A stretch of DNA of 64,000 nt from Photorhabdus akhurstii (lineage in GTDB: Bacteria; Pseudomonadota; Gammaproteobacteria; Enterobacterales; Enterobacteriaceae), in the NCBI RefSeq assembly GCF_018448925.1, contig NZ_RCWE01000002.1:1-64000 (forward strand), given 5' to 3'. Below the pieces are notes generated by a model. That model did no database searches, was not told the origin of the DNA, and was given only the letters and a program-made list of their open reading frames with translations. Shown here one piece after another: positions 1 to 10,569 of the stretch. Numbering within the stretch: position 1 is the first letter of the stretch; every line of letters starts with the position of its first letter. The position numbers were made by a program, and so were the translations under genes.

Positions 1-1
1 C

Positions 2-265
2 GGCGGTAAGATGGTGTTGGAGGCGACGTCAGAGATTACCTTAAAAGTCGGCGGCCATTTTATCCGGTTAACTCCCGGCGGTATTCTGACTTCCCCCAAT
101 TTGCTGGTCGGGCAAGGTTCAGCCGGTACCGGGCGTGGTTTATCTTTACAACTACCAGAGGGTATAGAACCACTGCCTGATGTGAAATCTCCAGTCAAAC
201 TGGTTTGTGCTTTGCAAGCTCAGAGAGAAGTTAATCTAACTATTAATAACCAGGAGGATGAATGA
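2..265 (+). CDS. vgrG: VgrG type VI spike protein, C-terminal fragment
   Basis: This is the last part of a VgrG, the spike at the tip of the type VI secretion tube. The window opens inside the gene: the frame is open from base 2 and reads GGKMVLEATSEITLKVGG, the usual end of the VgrG beta-helix, where short glycine-rich repeats alternate. The ATG at 11 is internal. The remaining residues after this stretch would be the variable C-terminal tail, which often contacts the adaptor or cargo. The stop overlaps the start of the next gene by ATGA, so the two are translationally coupled. The family call rests on the repeat pattern and on the DUF4123 neighbour. Full length and effector domains lie outside the window. 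Confidence 0.85.
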   Translation, partial: GGKMVLEATSEITLKVGGHFIRLTPGGILTSPNLLVGQGSAGTGRGLSLQLPEGIEPLPDVKSPVKLVCALQAQREVNLTINNQEDE

Positions 266-1041
266 ACATTTCCATAAACTGGCAACAATGGCTGACTACG
301 CCTAATAAGCCGCCAGTTTTCTTTATGCTGAATTCACTGGCAGAACCTAACCCGGTGGCGCTCTTTTATCGCAACGACTGGGTAGAGCAGGCTTTTCCTT
401 TGTATAGCGGTACACCGATGGACCACATATTGGCGCAAGGTCCCTGGTTGGTTCAGCCCAAGTCAGGTTGCCTGTCAGTAATCGGTCATCTGCTTGATAG
501 CCAAACTCTGAGCGATAACAGTTGGGGATGGGCTTATCGCAGTGAGGATTTATGGACGCAACAGCTTAATCATTGGCGTTCACGCCAGCAAGTGATATTG
601 CGGGAGAGGCAAGTGATTTTGCGCAGTATGGACCCGCGTATTCTCGGTCAGTTATTACCCGCAATGATCGTCAGCGATTGGTCGGCATTTTTGACACCGG
701 TGAGTGAGTTGATGATCGATATACCCGAACCACAGATTTATTATCGGCCTGAAAATTGTGGTCAAGGCGGCAGTGAATCGCCCTTTATTCTGGGCGATCA
801 TTTATCGCATGCCTGGCATCATTCCGACTACGCCTTGAAAGGGAAAGCATTTGTGATCAGTAGTGATATGTGGGAAAACCACGGTGAATTAGCTGAAAAA
901 CTAAATGAGCCAGAAGGGAAATTGCAGGAACGGATTATTGATTGGCTGAAATCGCGTTTGGAAAGTGGAGATGATATTAGTCACCTAACCAGTGCAGATT
1001 ATTTACAGACGCTCGATGAACAATATACGGCCGCTGGATAG
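262..1041 (+). CDS. DUF4123 type VI effector adaptor
   Basis: The 259-residue protein matches the DUF4123 (TEC/Tap-1) adaptor family, which loads a specific cargo effector onto its VgrG before firing. Family features are the N-terminal hydrophobic strand followed by an acidic/aromatic block (FFMLNSLAEPNP near residue 20), the GPWLVQP motif near residue 60, and the RSMDPRILGQLLP helix near residue 120. It overlaps vgrG by four bases, the standard arrangement. In most loci the next gene is the cargo effector. Here the next long frame is yecM, a housekeeping gene, so the partner is missing or encoded elsewhere. Cytoplasmic; no signal peptide. Confidence 0.85.
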   Translation: MNISINWQQWLTTPNKPPVFFMLNSLAEPNPVALFYRNDWVEQAFPLYSGTPMDHILAQGPWLVQPKSGCLSVIGHLLDSQTLSDNSWGWAYRSEDLWTQQLNHWRSRQQVILRERQVILRSMDPRILGQLLPAMIVSDWSAFLTPVSELMIDIPEPQIYYRPENCGQGGSESPFILGDHLSHAWHHSDYALKGKAFVISSDMWENHGELAEKLNEPEGKLQERIIDWLKSRLESGDDISHLTSADYLQTLDEQYTAAG

Positions 1042-1044
1042 TGT

Positions 1045-1086
1045 ATGATGGATAATAACATCTTGCGAATTTATGGAGATTATTGA
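1045..1086 (+). other. Possible remnant start of a lost type VI cargo gene
   Basis: Four bases after the DUF4123 stop, an ATG opens a 13-codon frame (MMDNNILRIYGDY) ending in TGA. This is exactly where a cargo effector gene would begin. No longer frame continues to 1222. It may be the stub of a deleted effector gene or chance; a frame this short cannot be identified. Confidence 0.2.
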
Positions 1087-1222
1087 AAGAGTGGTTGTGT
1101 TGGCACCATCAAATTTCATTTTGTTACAAATCGAGGGTATTATTTGAGGCTTGAAACGGCGGCAAGCCTTTAAAACTCTTGGGCTGTTTGGCGCCAATTT
1201 ATAGCATCTTAACTGGGATAAT

Positions 1223-1786
1223 ATGACACATTTTTCTTCTATTGTTGCATTACAGGATTTAGTGGCTGATCTGGCAATATTTGAGCAAAAATTGGCGCGG
1301 TTCAAACAGCGGCTTAATTTGAATGTTGAGCAATATCAAGCAGATCATATCTCCTTACGTTGCCACGATATCTCTGTAGCCGAGCGCTGGCGTAAAGGTT
1401 TTTTGCAATGTGGCAGTTTGATGTCAGAAAGTATCATTAATGGACGTCCAATCTGCTTGTTTGATTTAGAACACACCATCACGGTGCTTAATTGGCAAAT
1501 CGATTGTGTTGAGCTGCCTTATCCTGGCAAGAAAACTTACTTGCATCAGGGATGGGAACATGTGGAACTGGTGCTGCCGGTGGCGCCTGAGATCTTATCA
1601 GCAGCGGCAAAAGCATTATTACCGCAACCTTTGCCGACAGGTTTTTCTGTCAAAGAGAGTCAGCCCAAAGGGGAACAAGAGCGGTTGCCTAATCCTACTT
1701 TAGCTGTCACTGATGGTGAGATCACCGTCAAATTTCACCCATTTACATTGCGTGAAATTGTTAAAAGTGAATGCCTGGCTACATAA
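1223..1786 (+). CDS. yecM: YecM family protein (VOC-like fold)
   Basis: The 187-residue protein matches E. coli YecM in length and sequence (for example HISLRCHD near residue 45 and HQGWEHVELVLP near residue 110). YecM has a vicinal-oxygen-chelate-like fold with a conserved metal-site geometry; no reaction is established. The ATG at 1223 follows a weak GGGATAA. The C-terminus reads REIVKSECLAT. A second copy of the last ~37 codons lies downstream at 2513-2634 and ends REIVKNEH, which suggests the present tail was rewritten when the higBA module arrived. In E. coli yecM lies near cutC, as here. Confidence 0.88.
   Translation: MTHFSSIVALQDLVADLAIFEQKLARFKQRLNLNVEQYQADHISLRCHDISVAERWRKGFLQCGSLMSESIINGRPICLFDLEHTITVLNWQIDCVELPYPGKKTYLHQGWEHVELVLPVAPEILSAAAKALLPQPLPTGFSVKESQPKGEQERLPNPTLAVTDGEITVKFHPFTLREIVKSECLAT
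1656..1766 (+). repeat. Direct repeat, copy 1 (3' end of yecM)
   Basis: This 111-base segment inside yecM recurs at 2513-2623 with few differences, clustered near its left end. The two copies flank the higBA module in direct orientation. Confidence 0.9.
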
Positions 1787-1801
1787 GTTAAAGTGATGTC
1801 G

Positions 1802-2116
1802 TTATGTGAGGCTGGCAAGAAACTCTAGTGCCTGCGGGTGGCGCTCCACCATTTTAATCAGTAACACAGCCTGTTTATTCGGTTTAGCCCGCCCTTGTTC
1901 CCAGTTTTGGTATGTCGTCTCACCGGTGTGCAGGTACTGGGCAAAAACAGCTTGAGAAATATTCAGTTTACTCCGTATGGATTTCAACTCATCTGGATTG
2001 ATGGAGATATCATTTTTTAACCTCCTCTTATACGTTTTCAATGTGAGTTTGCCTTCATTACCCTCTTCCCAAGCTTTCATTCCTTCATTGAGTTCTGAAA
2101 ATAGATCACGGTTCAT
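1802..2116 (-). CDS. higA: HigA-type antitoxin with helix-turn-helix
   Basis: The 104-residue protein carries a C-terminal XRE-type helix-turn-helix (residues ~45-95: LKSIRSKLNISQAVFAQYL then TYQNWEQGRAKPN), the typical HigA antitoxin layout. It should neutralise the toxin encoded just upstream and repress the operon. The start follows AAGGAG lying in the last codons of higB, and the genes abut without a gap, so they form one transcription unit in toxin-first order, characteristic of higBA. The N-terminal ~40 residues are acidic and probably contact the toxin. Autoregulation is supported by the palindrome at 2470-2500. The exact HigA subfamily was not determined. Confidence 0.85.
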   Translation of the reverse strand: MNRDLFSELNEGMKAWEEGNEGKLTLKTYKRRLKNDISINPDELKSIRSKLNISQAVFAQYLHTGETTYQNWEQGRAKPNKQAVLLIKMVERHPQALEFLASLT

Positions 2117-2452
2117 TTATGCTCCTTTTTTTCTCATTTCTAACATCTTACGCAAGGATTCGCATTGTTCTTTAGTTAAGTCTGACATCTCATCTTTATC
2201 GTAGATAGTGAAAAGTATGAATTGCGATTTAGATGTCCACCAATAGTAAATCACCCGAATACCGCTCCGTTTTCCCTTTTTCCTTCTGGAATCAGTAAAA
2301 CGCACTTTACGTAATCCGCCGGTATGTTGGATTACGTCTCCTGCTGTTGGATTTTTCAGCAGTATATTTTGGAAGGTTCGGAACTCCTCATCATTCAGGT
2401 AGTTATGGCGGTAACGTTCAAAAGGTGGTAGTTCAATAAAAACAGCTTCCAT
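2117..2452 (-). CDS. higB: HigB/RelE-family toxin
   Basis: The 111-residue basic protein resembles the RelE/HigB superfamily of ribosome-dependent mRNA endonucleases. Family hallmarks are TGGLRKVRF near residue 45, the basic RRKKGKRSGIRVIYYW strand near 60, and the closing LFTIYDKDE strand with a helix (LTKEQCESLRKM) near the end. ATG at 2452 is preferred over the adjacent in-frame GTG at 2455. It is first in a two-gene operon with higA. The gene is intact, so the module is probably functional. Mapping it between two copies of the yecM 3' end suggests recent mobility. Confidence 0.85.
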   Translation of the reverse strand: MEAVFIELPPFERYRHNYLNDEEFRTFQNILLKNPTAGDVIQHTGGLRKVRFTDSRRKKGKRSGIRVIYYWWTSKSQFILFTIYDKDEMSDLTKEQCESLRKMLEMRKKGA

Positions 2453-2469
2453 CACTTATCCATCTGTTC

Positions 2470-2500
2470 CCAACTTGAGTATAATATACACCCAAGTTGG
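2470..2500. promoter_or_regulatory. Palindromic operator/promoter of higBA
   Basis: Arms CCAACTTG (2470-2477) and CAAGTTGG (2493-2500) are perfect inverted repeats. Between them lies GTATAATATAC (2479-2489), itself near-palindromic and containing a TATAAT-like -10 element. The site sits about 20 bases upstream of higB, where HigA would bind to autorepress. The factor is inferred. Confidence 0.65.
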
Positions 2501-2512
2501 GGATAGTTAAAC

Positions 2513-2634
2513 AGAGTCAACCCAAAGGGAAAAAAAAGTGGTTGCCTAATCCTACTTTAGCTGTCACTGATGGTGAGATCACCGTCAAATTTCACCCATT
2601 TACATTGCGTGAAATTGTTAAAAATGAGCACTAG
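2513..2634 (+). pseudogene. yecM: Duplicated 3' fragment of yecM
   Basis: About 37 codons matching the end of yecM remain in frame (SQPKGKKKWLPNPTLAVTD onward) and end in TAG at 2632-2634 after REIVKNEH. There is no start codon or gene body. This is most simply the original yecM terminus displaced by insertion of the higBA module, with the module bringing the replacement 3' end now used by yecM at 1656-1786. The rest of 2456-2801 holds the higBA operator and an A/T-rich leader for cutC, with no other gene seen. Confidence 0.85.
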
Positions 2635-2801
2635 TCGGCAAAATTAACTTTTTCATCCTTGTGATCCAGATAAAAGTTCTGACCTTGTGATTTCCTACAA
2701 ATCATCGGCAATAATTAGATGTCATAGTTAGTGAGTTGAATTACTGAATCGCTTAGATTCATTGATTGCTCGTTAATGACTAGGTGTCCAAGGAACTTCT
2801 G

Positions 2802-3548
2802 ATGACAAAGTTAGAAATTTGTTGTTTTAGCGTAGGTTGCGCATTAATCGCACAACAGGCTGGTGCTGACCGGATAGAGTTATGCGCCAGTCCGGCGGAA
2901 GGGGGATTAACACCGAGTCTTGGTACGTTGAAGCAGGCTATTGAGCAATTAACTATTCCTGTACATCCCATTGTACGTCCAAGAGGTGGTGATTTTTGCT
3001 ACAGTCACTCAGATTTTGAGGTGATGAAAAATGATGTTGCTCAGATCCGTGATATGGGATTTATGGGCGTGGTTTTTGGTGTGTTAGATGAAGAAGGGCA
3101 TATCGATTTGCCCCGCATGCAACAATTGATGGTGCTGTCTGGCGATATGGCCGTCACTTTTCACCGTGCATTTGATATGTGTTTTAATCCTTATGTGGCA
3201 CTGGATCAACTCACTCAGCTTGGTGTTAAGCGAATATTGACTTCCGGTCAGCAACAGAATGCCGAATTGGGATTACCCTTGTTGAAAGAGCTGCATCAAG
3301 CCAGTCAGGGGCCAATTATTATGGCAGGTGCGGGTGTTCGTATGAGTAATATTCATAAATTTATTGATATCGGATTAACGGAAGTTCACAGTTCGGCAAG
3401 CCGGATTATGCCTTCTACCATGACTTACCGCAAAGCGGGGGTGACGATGAGCGCCGACAATGAGGTGGATGAGTTTTCACATTATTGTGTTGATGGTGGT
3501 GTGGTGGAGGTGATGAAAGGGATGCTGAGTCTGACTTTATTTGAATAG
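2802..3548 (+). CDS. cutC: Copper homeostasis protein CutC
   Basis: The 248-residue TIM-barrel protein matches CutC throughout: [20 protein letters not shown] at the start, [14 protein letters not shown] near 55, [10 protein letters not shown] near 125 and EVHSSASR near 200. CutC was named for copper tolerance in E. coli; its biochemical activity is unsettled and that phenotype has been questioned. The ATG at 2802 is chosen over an in-frame GTG at 2784 because AAGGA (2790-2794) is well spaced for it and the E. coli protein starts there. It is convergent with cmoB, the two sharing a hairpin at 3557-3582. Confidence 0.92.
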   Translation: MTKLEICCFSVGCALIAQQAGADRIELCASPAEGGLTPSLGTLKQAIEQLTIPVHPIVRPRGGDFCYSHSDFEVMKNDVAQIRDMGFMGVVFGVLDEEGHIDLPRMQQLMVLSGDMAVTFHRAFDMCFNPYVALDQLTQLGVKRILTSGQQQNAELGLPLLKELHQASQGPIIMAGAGVRMSNIHKFIDIGLTEVHSSASRIMPSTMTYRKAGVTMSADNEVDEFSHYCVDGGVVEVMKGMLSLTLFE

Positions 3549-3556
3549 CCTATTAT

Positions 3557-3582
3557 GAACTGGCCCAATTTTGGGCCAGTTC
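3557..3582. terminator. Bidirectional terminator between cutC and cmoB
   Basis: GAACTGGCCCAA (3557-3568) pairs perfectly with TTGGGCCAGTTC (3571-3582). It lies between two convergent genes, 9 bases after the cutC stop. There is no long U-run. Confidence 0.7.
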
Positions 3583-3588
3583 GCAAAA

Positions 3589-5396
<1,808 letters not shown>

Positions 5397-5593
5397 TTAA
5401 AAGTAGTGAATAATGGAAATATTTGAGGAAGTTAAGTGTGGTATAAAAATCATATCATGGCGCGATCAATCCTTGATTTCATGAGTCAGTCAGCATTAAG
5501 GGAGTTTTGGGTTTTATATAAAAAAGTAAAGATGCATTGAAAAGCACCTTTAAATGACCTATTGTTTGTTTACGTAAAAGAGTGAGGTGGTGT

Positions 5594-5845
5594 ATGGCAT
5601 ATCAAATCTTAACAAATTTAGCGGCAAGTATTACCGATTTGAAACGTAACCCAATGGGGACATATTTGCAGGGGGAAGGTGAGGCGGTCGCAATCCTGAA
5701 TCGAAATGAACCTGCGTTTTATTGTGTGCCTCCCGAATTATTCGCCTACTATCAGGAGTTAGCAGAGGATGCCGCACTAAACAAAATTGCAGATGAACGT
5801 TTAGAAGATGCTGAATTTGTTAGTGTGAACCTAGATGATCTATAG
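5594..5845 (+). CDS. stbD: StbD/Phd-type antitoxin
   Basis: The 83-residue protein opens MAYQILTNLAASITDLKRNP and continues to AILNRNEPAFYCVPPELF, the signature of the StbD branch of the Phd/YefM antitoxins, known from plasmid stability and chromosomal modules. The N-terminal half dimerises and binds its promoter; the acidic C-terminal tail (residues ~60-83) should wrap the toxin. The ATG at 5594 follows GAGGTGG. Its last 11 bases overlap the toxin start, giving tight coupling in antitoxin-first order. Inserted between cmoA and yecN. Confidence 0.88.
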   Translation: MAYQILTNLAASITDLKRNPMGTYLQGEGEAVAILNRNEPAFYCVPPELFAYYQELAEDAALNKIADERLEDAEFVSVNLDDL

Positions 5846-6116
5846 CCTGGAATTTGAAAAGCGGGCCTTAAAAGAGTGGAAGAAGTTAGGTCATCCAATT
5901 AAGGAGCAGCTAAAGAAAAAATTGGCTGAACGCTTAGAAAACCCTCATGTGCAGTCAGCAAGATTAAGAGGGCGAGCGAACCGATACAAAATTAAATTGC
6001 GGTCTTCTGGCTACCGCTTAGTTTATGAAGTGAATGACAATAAGATTATCTTGCTGGTAATTGCTATTGGTAAACGGGCCGGAGATGCGGTTTATACCCT
6101 CGCCAATGAGAGGTAA
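5835..6116 (+). CDS. stbE: StbE/RelE-family toxin
   Basis: The 93-residue toxin of the StbDE module belongs to the RelE/ParE superfamily. Typical features are the opening strand MIYSLEFEKRALKEWKKL, the central RLRGRANRYKIKLRSSGYRL near residue 45, and the final VIAIGKRAGDAVY strand. Relatives cleave mRNA in the ribosome. The frame is intact and overlaps stbD by 11 bases. It is highly basic, as expected for an RNA-directed toxin. Confidence 0.88.
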   Translation: MIYSLEFEKRALKEWKKLGHPIKEQLKKKLAERLENPHVQSARLRGRANRYKIKLRSSGYRLVYEVNDNKIILLVIAIGKRAGDAVYTLANER

Positions 6117-6195
6117 AAAAACCAACACTTGTTTGCGTTGCATATCAACGTCGGAAAGTCTTCCTTACATGGGGAACAGCTATGGTTAGAATAAT

Positions 6196-6216
6196 AGGCA
6201 GCCGAGTTTGCTGCCT
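6196..6216. terminator. Hairpin terminator between stbE and yecN
   Basis: AGGCAGC (6196-6202) pairs with GCTGCCT (6210-6216), followed by GTTATTTTA. It separates convergent stbE and yecN. Confidence 0.6.
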
Positions 6217-6246
6217 GTTATTTTAGTGCCAGTACTATTCGTTTCG

Positions 6247-6642
6247 TTAGTAGAGAGAAAATATTTGTTCCCAAGGCAGGTAGTAAATATTCGTCATCAC
6301 CATTAATAAGATGGAAAGATAGGTTGCTACCATGCCTGAACGCCGCCAGTGGAGCTCACGGTGGCGCAGGCCATAATAATGCAGGACTCTGCCGGTGAGC
6401 AGAATCAAACCACAGACATGTATCATCCAGACATTTGAGCCGTTCATCTCCATCATGACCAGCAATAACATAGAGATGGGGATATATTCTACCGCATTGC
6501 CGTGGATGCGGATTGCTGTTTGTAGTTCGTAAAAACCACCATCTCCATATGAGACACGATATTGTGTTCTTAACTTAACCACATCAAAAGACAGCTTAAT
6601 CAATAATAGTGCGCCCAACACAACATAAAGCGAGCTAACCAT
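6247..6642 (-). CDS. yecN: MAPEG-family inner-membrane protein YecN
   Basis: The 131-residue membrane protein matches E. coli YecN of the MAPEG family (relatives of membrane glutathione transferases). About four hydrophobic helices are visible (residues ~5-20, 50-70, 75-95, 105-125). The family motif ELQTAIRIHGNAVEYIPI lies near residue 40 and GRVLHYYGLRHRE near 85. ATG at 6642 fits the family start and has GGAG seven bases upstream; a further ATG at 6654 is less likely. No substrate is known. Confidence 0.9.
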   Translation of the reverse strand: MVSSLYVVLGALLLIKLSFDVVKLRTQYRVSYGDGGFYELQTAIRIHGNAVEYIPISMLLLVMMEMNGSNVWMIHVCGLILLTGRVLHYYGLRHRELHWRRSGMVATYLSILLMVMTNIYYLPWEQIFSLY

Positions 6643-6873
6643 TTTTAACTCCATTGCCTAACCGAAATTGGCCAATTAAGTTATGATAAACCCCAAAAAT
6701 AAAACTGTCGCTATAAATAGATGGGAATTGAAAATAAATTGCCTGATTATCAGACATCAAGCAATGGTGTTGCATTGGGATATTGCCTGCCCTTATCTCT
6801 GAGTAGAATTTCTATTATAATGACGGCCTTTTTTCCGCAGCAACAGCACAACAGCCGAGTAAAAGGATATTGT

Positions 6874-8646
6874 ATGCGTACTGATTATTGTGGGCAGTTG
6901 AACCTGACCCATGAAGGCCAGAAGGTGACTCTTTGTGGTTGGGTAAACCGCCGCCGTGATCTGGGTGGCTTGATTTTTATTGATATGCGTGATCGTGAAG
7001 GGATCGTTCAGGTATTTTTTGACCCGGATCAGCAAGCCGCATTTTCTCAGGCTGCTGAACTGCGTAATGAATTCTGCATTCAAATCACCGGTACTGTACG
7101 CGCTCGTCCTGACAGTCAAATCAACAAAGATATGGCTACCGGTGAAATAGAGGTTTTTGCGGAAAGTTTAAATATCATCAACCGTTCCGAACCTCTGCCT
7201 TTGGATAGCAATCAGACGAACAGCGAAGAGCAACGCCTGAAATATCGCTATATTGATCTGCGTCGGCCTGAAATGGCAAATCGCCTGAAAACACGCGCTA
7301 AAATCACCAGTTTTGTTCGTCGTTTCATGGATAATCAGGGTTTCCTGGATATTGAAACGCCAATGTTGACTAAAGCAACCCCCGAAGGCGCCCGTGATTA
7401 TTTGGTGCCAAGTCGTGTTCATAAAGGCAAATTTTATGCCTTGCCTCAATCCCCGCAGTTATTTAAACAATTGCTGATGATGTCCGGTTTTGACCGTTAT
7501 TATCAAATTGTTAAATGCTTCCGTGATGAAGACTTGCGAGCGGATCGCCAGCCCGAATTTACCCAGATCGACGTGGAAACTTCCTTTATGACTGCTGAGC
7601 AGGTAAGGGAAATGATGGAAATGATGATCCGCGAATTGTGGCTTGAAATTGAAGGTGTTGATCTGGGGCATTTCCCGGTGATGACGTTTGCCGAAGTGAT
7701 GCGTCGTTTCGGTTCTGATAAACCTGATCTGCGTAACCCATTAGAGTTGGTTGATGTTGCTGATCTGGTTAAAGAGGTAGAATTCAGTGTTTTTGCTGAA
7801 CCGGCGAATGACAGTAAAGGCCGTGTAGCCGTAATTCGAGTACCGGGTGGTGCTGAACTGAGCCGTAAGCAGATTGATGAATATGGCAAATTCGTTGGGA
7901 TTTATGGCGCAAAAGGGCTGGCGTGGATAAAAGTCAATGCACGTGCCGCCGGTCTGGAAGGGGTGCAAAGTCCGATAGCCAAGTTCCTGAATGCAGAGGT
8001 GATTGAAGGTCTGCTTTCCCGTACTGATGCACAAGATGGCGATATTTTGTTCTTCGGCGCCGGTAGTGTGAAAGTGGTCACTGATGCCTTAGGAGCGTTG
8101 CGTCTGAAATTAGGGCGCGATCTGAACCTGACAAAATTGGATAGCTGGCGGCCATTGTGGGTTATCGACTTCCCAATGTTCGAAGATGATGGGGAGGGTG
8201 GTCTGACCGCTATGCATCATCCGTTTACTTCACCGTGTAATATGTCAGCGGAGGAGTTAGAGCGAGATCCGGTTTCGGCCATTGCCAATGCTTACGATAT
8301 GGTGATTAATGGCTACGAAGTCGGTGGCGGCTCGGTGCGTATTCACCGTAATGAAATGCAACAGGCGGTGTTCCGTATTCTGGGTATTAATGAGCAGGAA
8401 CAGCAGGAGAAGTTTGGCTTCTTGCTGGATGCGTTGAAATTTGGTACGCCTCCCCATGCAGGTTTGGCATTTGGTCTTGACCGTTTGGTGATGTTGCTGA
8501 CAGGAACGGATAATATTCGTGATGTTATCGCATTCCCTAAAACCACCGCCGCTGCTTGTTTAATGACGGAAGCGCCAAGTTATGCTAATTCGGCGGCACT
8601 CGAAGAGTTATCAATCTCTGTTGTTGCCAGAAAAGAGAGTGAGTAA
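6874..8646 (+). CDS. aspS: Aspartyl-tRNA synthetase
   Basis: The 590-residue class II synthetase charges tRNA-Asp with aspartate. It has an N-terminal OB-fold anticodon domain ([19 protein letters not shown] near residue 25), class II motif 2 ([18 protein letters not shown] near 215), a bacterial GAD insertion (~residues 285-420), and motif 3 ([12 protein letters not shown] near 530). The frame is open further upstream, but ATG at 6874 gives the MRTDYCG N-terminus and the E. coli length. The stop TAA shares its last A with the nudB start codon. Confidence 0.96.
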   Translation: MRTDYCGQLNLTHEGQKVTLCGWVNRRRDLGGLIFIDMRDREGIVQVFFDPDQQAAFSQAAELRNEFCIQITGTVRARPDSQINKDMATGEIEVFAESLNIINRSEPLPLDSNQTNSEEQRLKYRYIDLRRPEMANRLKTRAKITSFVRRFMDNQGFLDIETPMLTKATPEGARDYLVPSRVHKGKFYALPQSPQLFKQLLMMSGFDRYYQIVKCFRDEDLRADRQPEFTQIDVETSFMTAEQVREMMEMMIRELWLEIEGVDLGHFPVMTFAEVMRRFGSDKPDLRNPLELVDVADLVKEVEFSVFAEPANDSKGRVAVIRVPGGAELSRKQIDEYGKFVGIYGAKGLAWIKVNARAAGLEGVQSPIAKFLNAEVIEGLLSRTDAQDGDILFFGAGSVKVVTDALGALRLKLGRDLNLTKLDSWRPLWVIDFPMFEDDGEGGLTAMHHPFTSPCNMSAEELERDPVSAIANAYDMVINGYEVGGGSVRIHRNEMQQAVFRILGINEQEQQEKFGFLLDALKFGTPPHAGLAFGLDRLVMLLTGTDNIRDVIAFPKTTAAACLMTEAPSYANSAALEELSISVVARKESE

Positions 8647-9083
8647 TGGTTTATAAGCGCCCTGAGTCTGTGCTGGTGGTTATTTATTCTTTTTCCAGCC
8701 GACGGGTGCTGATGTTACAGCGGCGGGACGATCCTGGCTTTTGGCAGTCTGTGACTGGCAGCCTTGATGGAGACGAAACGCCGTGGGAGACAGCGTTGCG
8801 CGAAGTGCGAGAAGAAATCGGTATTGATATCATAGGTGAAAATCTTGAATTGGTAGATTGCCGACGTTCTCTCTATTTTGAGATTTTTACCCACTTACGC
8901 CATCGTTATGCTCCAGGAGTCACCCGTAATAAAGAGTACTGGTTCTGTCTGGCATTGCCGGAAGAGCGAGAATGCCTGTTGACTGAACATCAGGCTTATC
9001 AGTGGCTGGATGCGGATAAAGCAGTAAAGCTCACTAAGTCGTGGAGCAATCGGCAGGCGATTGAAGAGTTTGTTATTGAATAA
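8646..9083 (+). CDS. nudB: Dihydroneopterin triphosphate diphosphatase NudB
   Basis: The 145-residue Nudix hydrolase removes pyrophosphate from dihydroneopterin triphosphate in folate synthesis. The Nudix box is complete (GSLDGDE, then REVREEIGI, residues ~38-60). [19 protein letters not shown] near 85 is typical of NudB. It starts at the last base of the aspS stop codon, so translation is coupled; E. coli has yecD beside this point, absent here. Confidence 0.94.
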   Translation: MVYKRPESVLVVIYSFSSRRVLMLQRRDDPGFWQSVTGSLDGDETPWETALREVREEIGIDIIGENLELVDCRRSLYFEIFTHLRHRYAPGVTRNKEYWFCLALPEERECLLTEHQAYQWLDADKAVKLTKSWSNRQAIEEFVIE

Positions 9084-9112
9084 GTTTATTAGACGTTTTA
9101 TCGGAGAACCTT

Positions 9113-9856
9113 ATGGCAGGTCATAGTAAATGGGCCAACACCAAGCACCGCAAAGCTGCGCAGGATGCGAAACGCGGTAAGATTTTCACCAAAATTATCC
9201 GGGAGCTGGTAACGGCAGCCCGTCTGGGTGGTGGAGATCCGGCATCTAACCCACGTCTGCGTGCCGCGATTGATAAAGCACTGTCCAACAACATGACCCG
9301 CGATACTTTGAACCGTGCTATCGCCCGTGGTGTCGGCAACGATGAAGCGGATAACATGGAAACCATCATTTATGAAGGTTATGGCCCGGGGGGAACAGCG
9401 GTGATGGTTGAGTGCTTGAGTGATAACCGCAACCGTACCGTTTCTGACGTTCGTCATGCTTTCACTAAAACCGGTGGTAATCTGGGCACTGACGGCTCGG
9501 TTGCTTATTTGTTCACCAAGAAAGGGGTGATTTCTTACGCGCCGGGACTGGATGAAGATGCGGTTATGGAAGCGGCGTTGGAAGCCGGCGCTGATGATGT
9601 GGAAACTTATGATGATGGCGCGATTGATGTTTACACTACGCCAGAAACGTTTGGTGACGTGAAAGATGCGTTGGATGCAGCGGGTTTTGTGGCTGAATCA
9701 GCAGAAGTTTCAATGATCCCTTCCACTAAAGCGGAGTTGGATGCGGAAACCGCACCTAAGTTATTGCGCTTGATTGATATGTTGGAAGATTCAGACGACG
9801 TACAAGAGGTTTACCATAACGGTGAAATCTCTGATGAAGTTGCTGCTTTGCTGTAA
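9113..9856 (+). CDS. yebC: YebC/TACO1-family protein
   Basis: The 247-residue protein opens [20 protein letters not shown], the hallmark of YebC. Known roles in the family include DNA-binding regulation near ruv genes and, more recently, easing ribosome stalls at proline-rich motifs. Three-domain architecture: N-terminal helical domain (1-80), then two alpha/beta domains with [20 protein letters not shown] near 87 and an acidic C-terminus. Preceded by GGAG. Lies between nudB and ruvC as in other enterobacteria. Confidence 0.94.
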   Translation: MAGHSKWANTKHRKAAQDAKRGKIFTKIIRELVTAARLGGGDPASNPRLRAAIDKALSNNMTRDTLNRAIARGVGNDEADNMETIIYEGYGPGGTAVMVECLSDNRNRTVSDVRHAFTKTGGNLGTDGSVAYLFTKKGVISYAPGLDEDAVMEAALEAGADDVETYDDGAIDVYTTPETFGDVKDALDAAGFVAESAEVSMIPSTKAELDAETAPKLLRLIDMLEDSDDVQEVYHNGEISDEVAALL

Positions 9857-9878
9857 TTTCGATTGGGTTGTATAGCGT

Positions 9879-9913
9879 AGAGAAAGTGTGCTGTGGTACA
9901 GGGCACTTTCTCT
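9879..9913 (+). terminator. Hairpin terminator after yebC
   Basis: AGAGAAAGTG (9879-9888) pairs with CACTTTCTCT (9904-9913), with an inner CTGT/ACAG pair. A weak T-rich stretch (AACGTTTTTATC) follows. Confidence 0.7.
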
Positions 9914-9967
9914 AACGTTTTTATCTCCTTATATTAAAGGTGATAATTAAAGGCGAATAAACAGAAT

Positions 9968-10489
9968 ATGGCGATTATCTTAGGTATCGACCCCGGTTCC
10001 CGCGTCACTGGCTATGGCGTGATCCGTCAGCAGGGGCGTCATTTGAGCTACCTTGGCAGTGGTTGTATCCGAACAAAAGTTGATGATCTGCCTAGCCGGT
10101 TACAGCGTATTTATGCAGGTATCCTTGAAATTATTACGCAATTTCAACCGGATGCTTTTGCCATCGAGCAGGTCTTTATGGCAAAAAACGCCGATTCAGC
10201 GCTGAAATTAGGACAAGCGCGAGGCGTTGCGATTCTTGCCGCCGTTAATCAATCTGTACCGGTTTTTGAATATGCGGCTCGACAGGTCAAACAAACGGTT
10301 GTCGGAACTGGGGCGGCTGAAAAAAGTCAGGTTCAGCACATGGTACGTTCTGTGCTGAAATTATCTGCTAACCCGCAATCCGATGCGGCAGATGCATTGG
10401 CCATTGCGATAACCCATTGTCACTTTAATCAGAATCTTTTGCGGGTTGGCGATCCCAGATTAATCTTGGCTCGTGGACGTTTAAGATAA
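9968..10489 (+). CDS. ruvC: Holliday junction resolvase RuvC
   Basis: The 173-residue endonuclease cuts Holliday junctions during recombination repair. Catalytic acidic residues are all present: Asp in [14 protein letters not shown] (residue 7), Glu in FAIEQVFM (~66), and the Asp pair in [11 protein letters not shown] (~138/141). Length equals E. coli RuvC. It has its own terminator at 10492-10516, and ruvAB starts 80 bases later. Confidence 0.96.
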   Translation: MAIILGIDPGSRVTGYGVIRQQGRHLSYLGSGCIRTKVDDLPSRLQRIYAGILEIITQFQPDAFAIEQVFMAKNADSALKLGQARGVAILAAVNQSVPVFEYAARQVKQTVVGTGAAEKSQVQHMVRSVLKLSANPQSDAADALAIAITHCHFNQNLLRVGDPRLILARGRLR

Positions 10490-10491
10490 CG

Positions 10492-10516
10492 GCTGGATAT
10501 GCATCCAGCTTTTTTT
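10492..10516 (+). terminator. Intrinsic terminator after ruvC
   Basis: GCTGGAT (10492-10498) pairs with ATCCAGC (10503-10509), followed by a run of T. It separates ruvC from ruvAB. Confidence 0.88.
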
Positions 10517-10569
10517 ATGTTATAACCATAAGTAGAACAATCAGTTTTATTTTTTTAGGGGGTAAACGA

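Noticed and set aside
1003-1305. Minus-strand 100-codon frame
   Set aside because: It overlaps the ends of DUF4123 and yecM in antisense with no family similarity.
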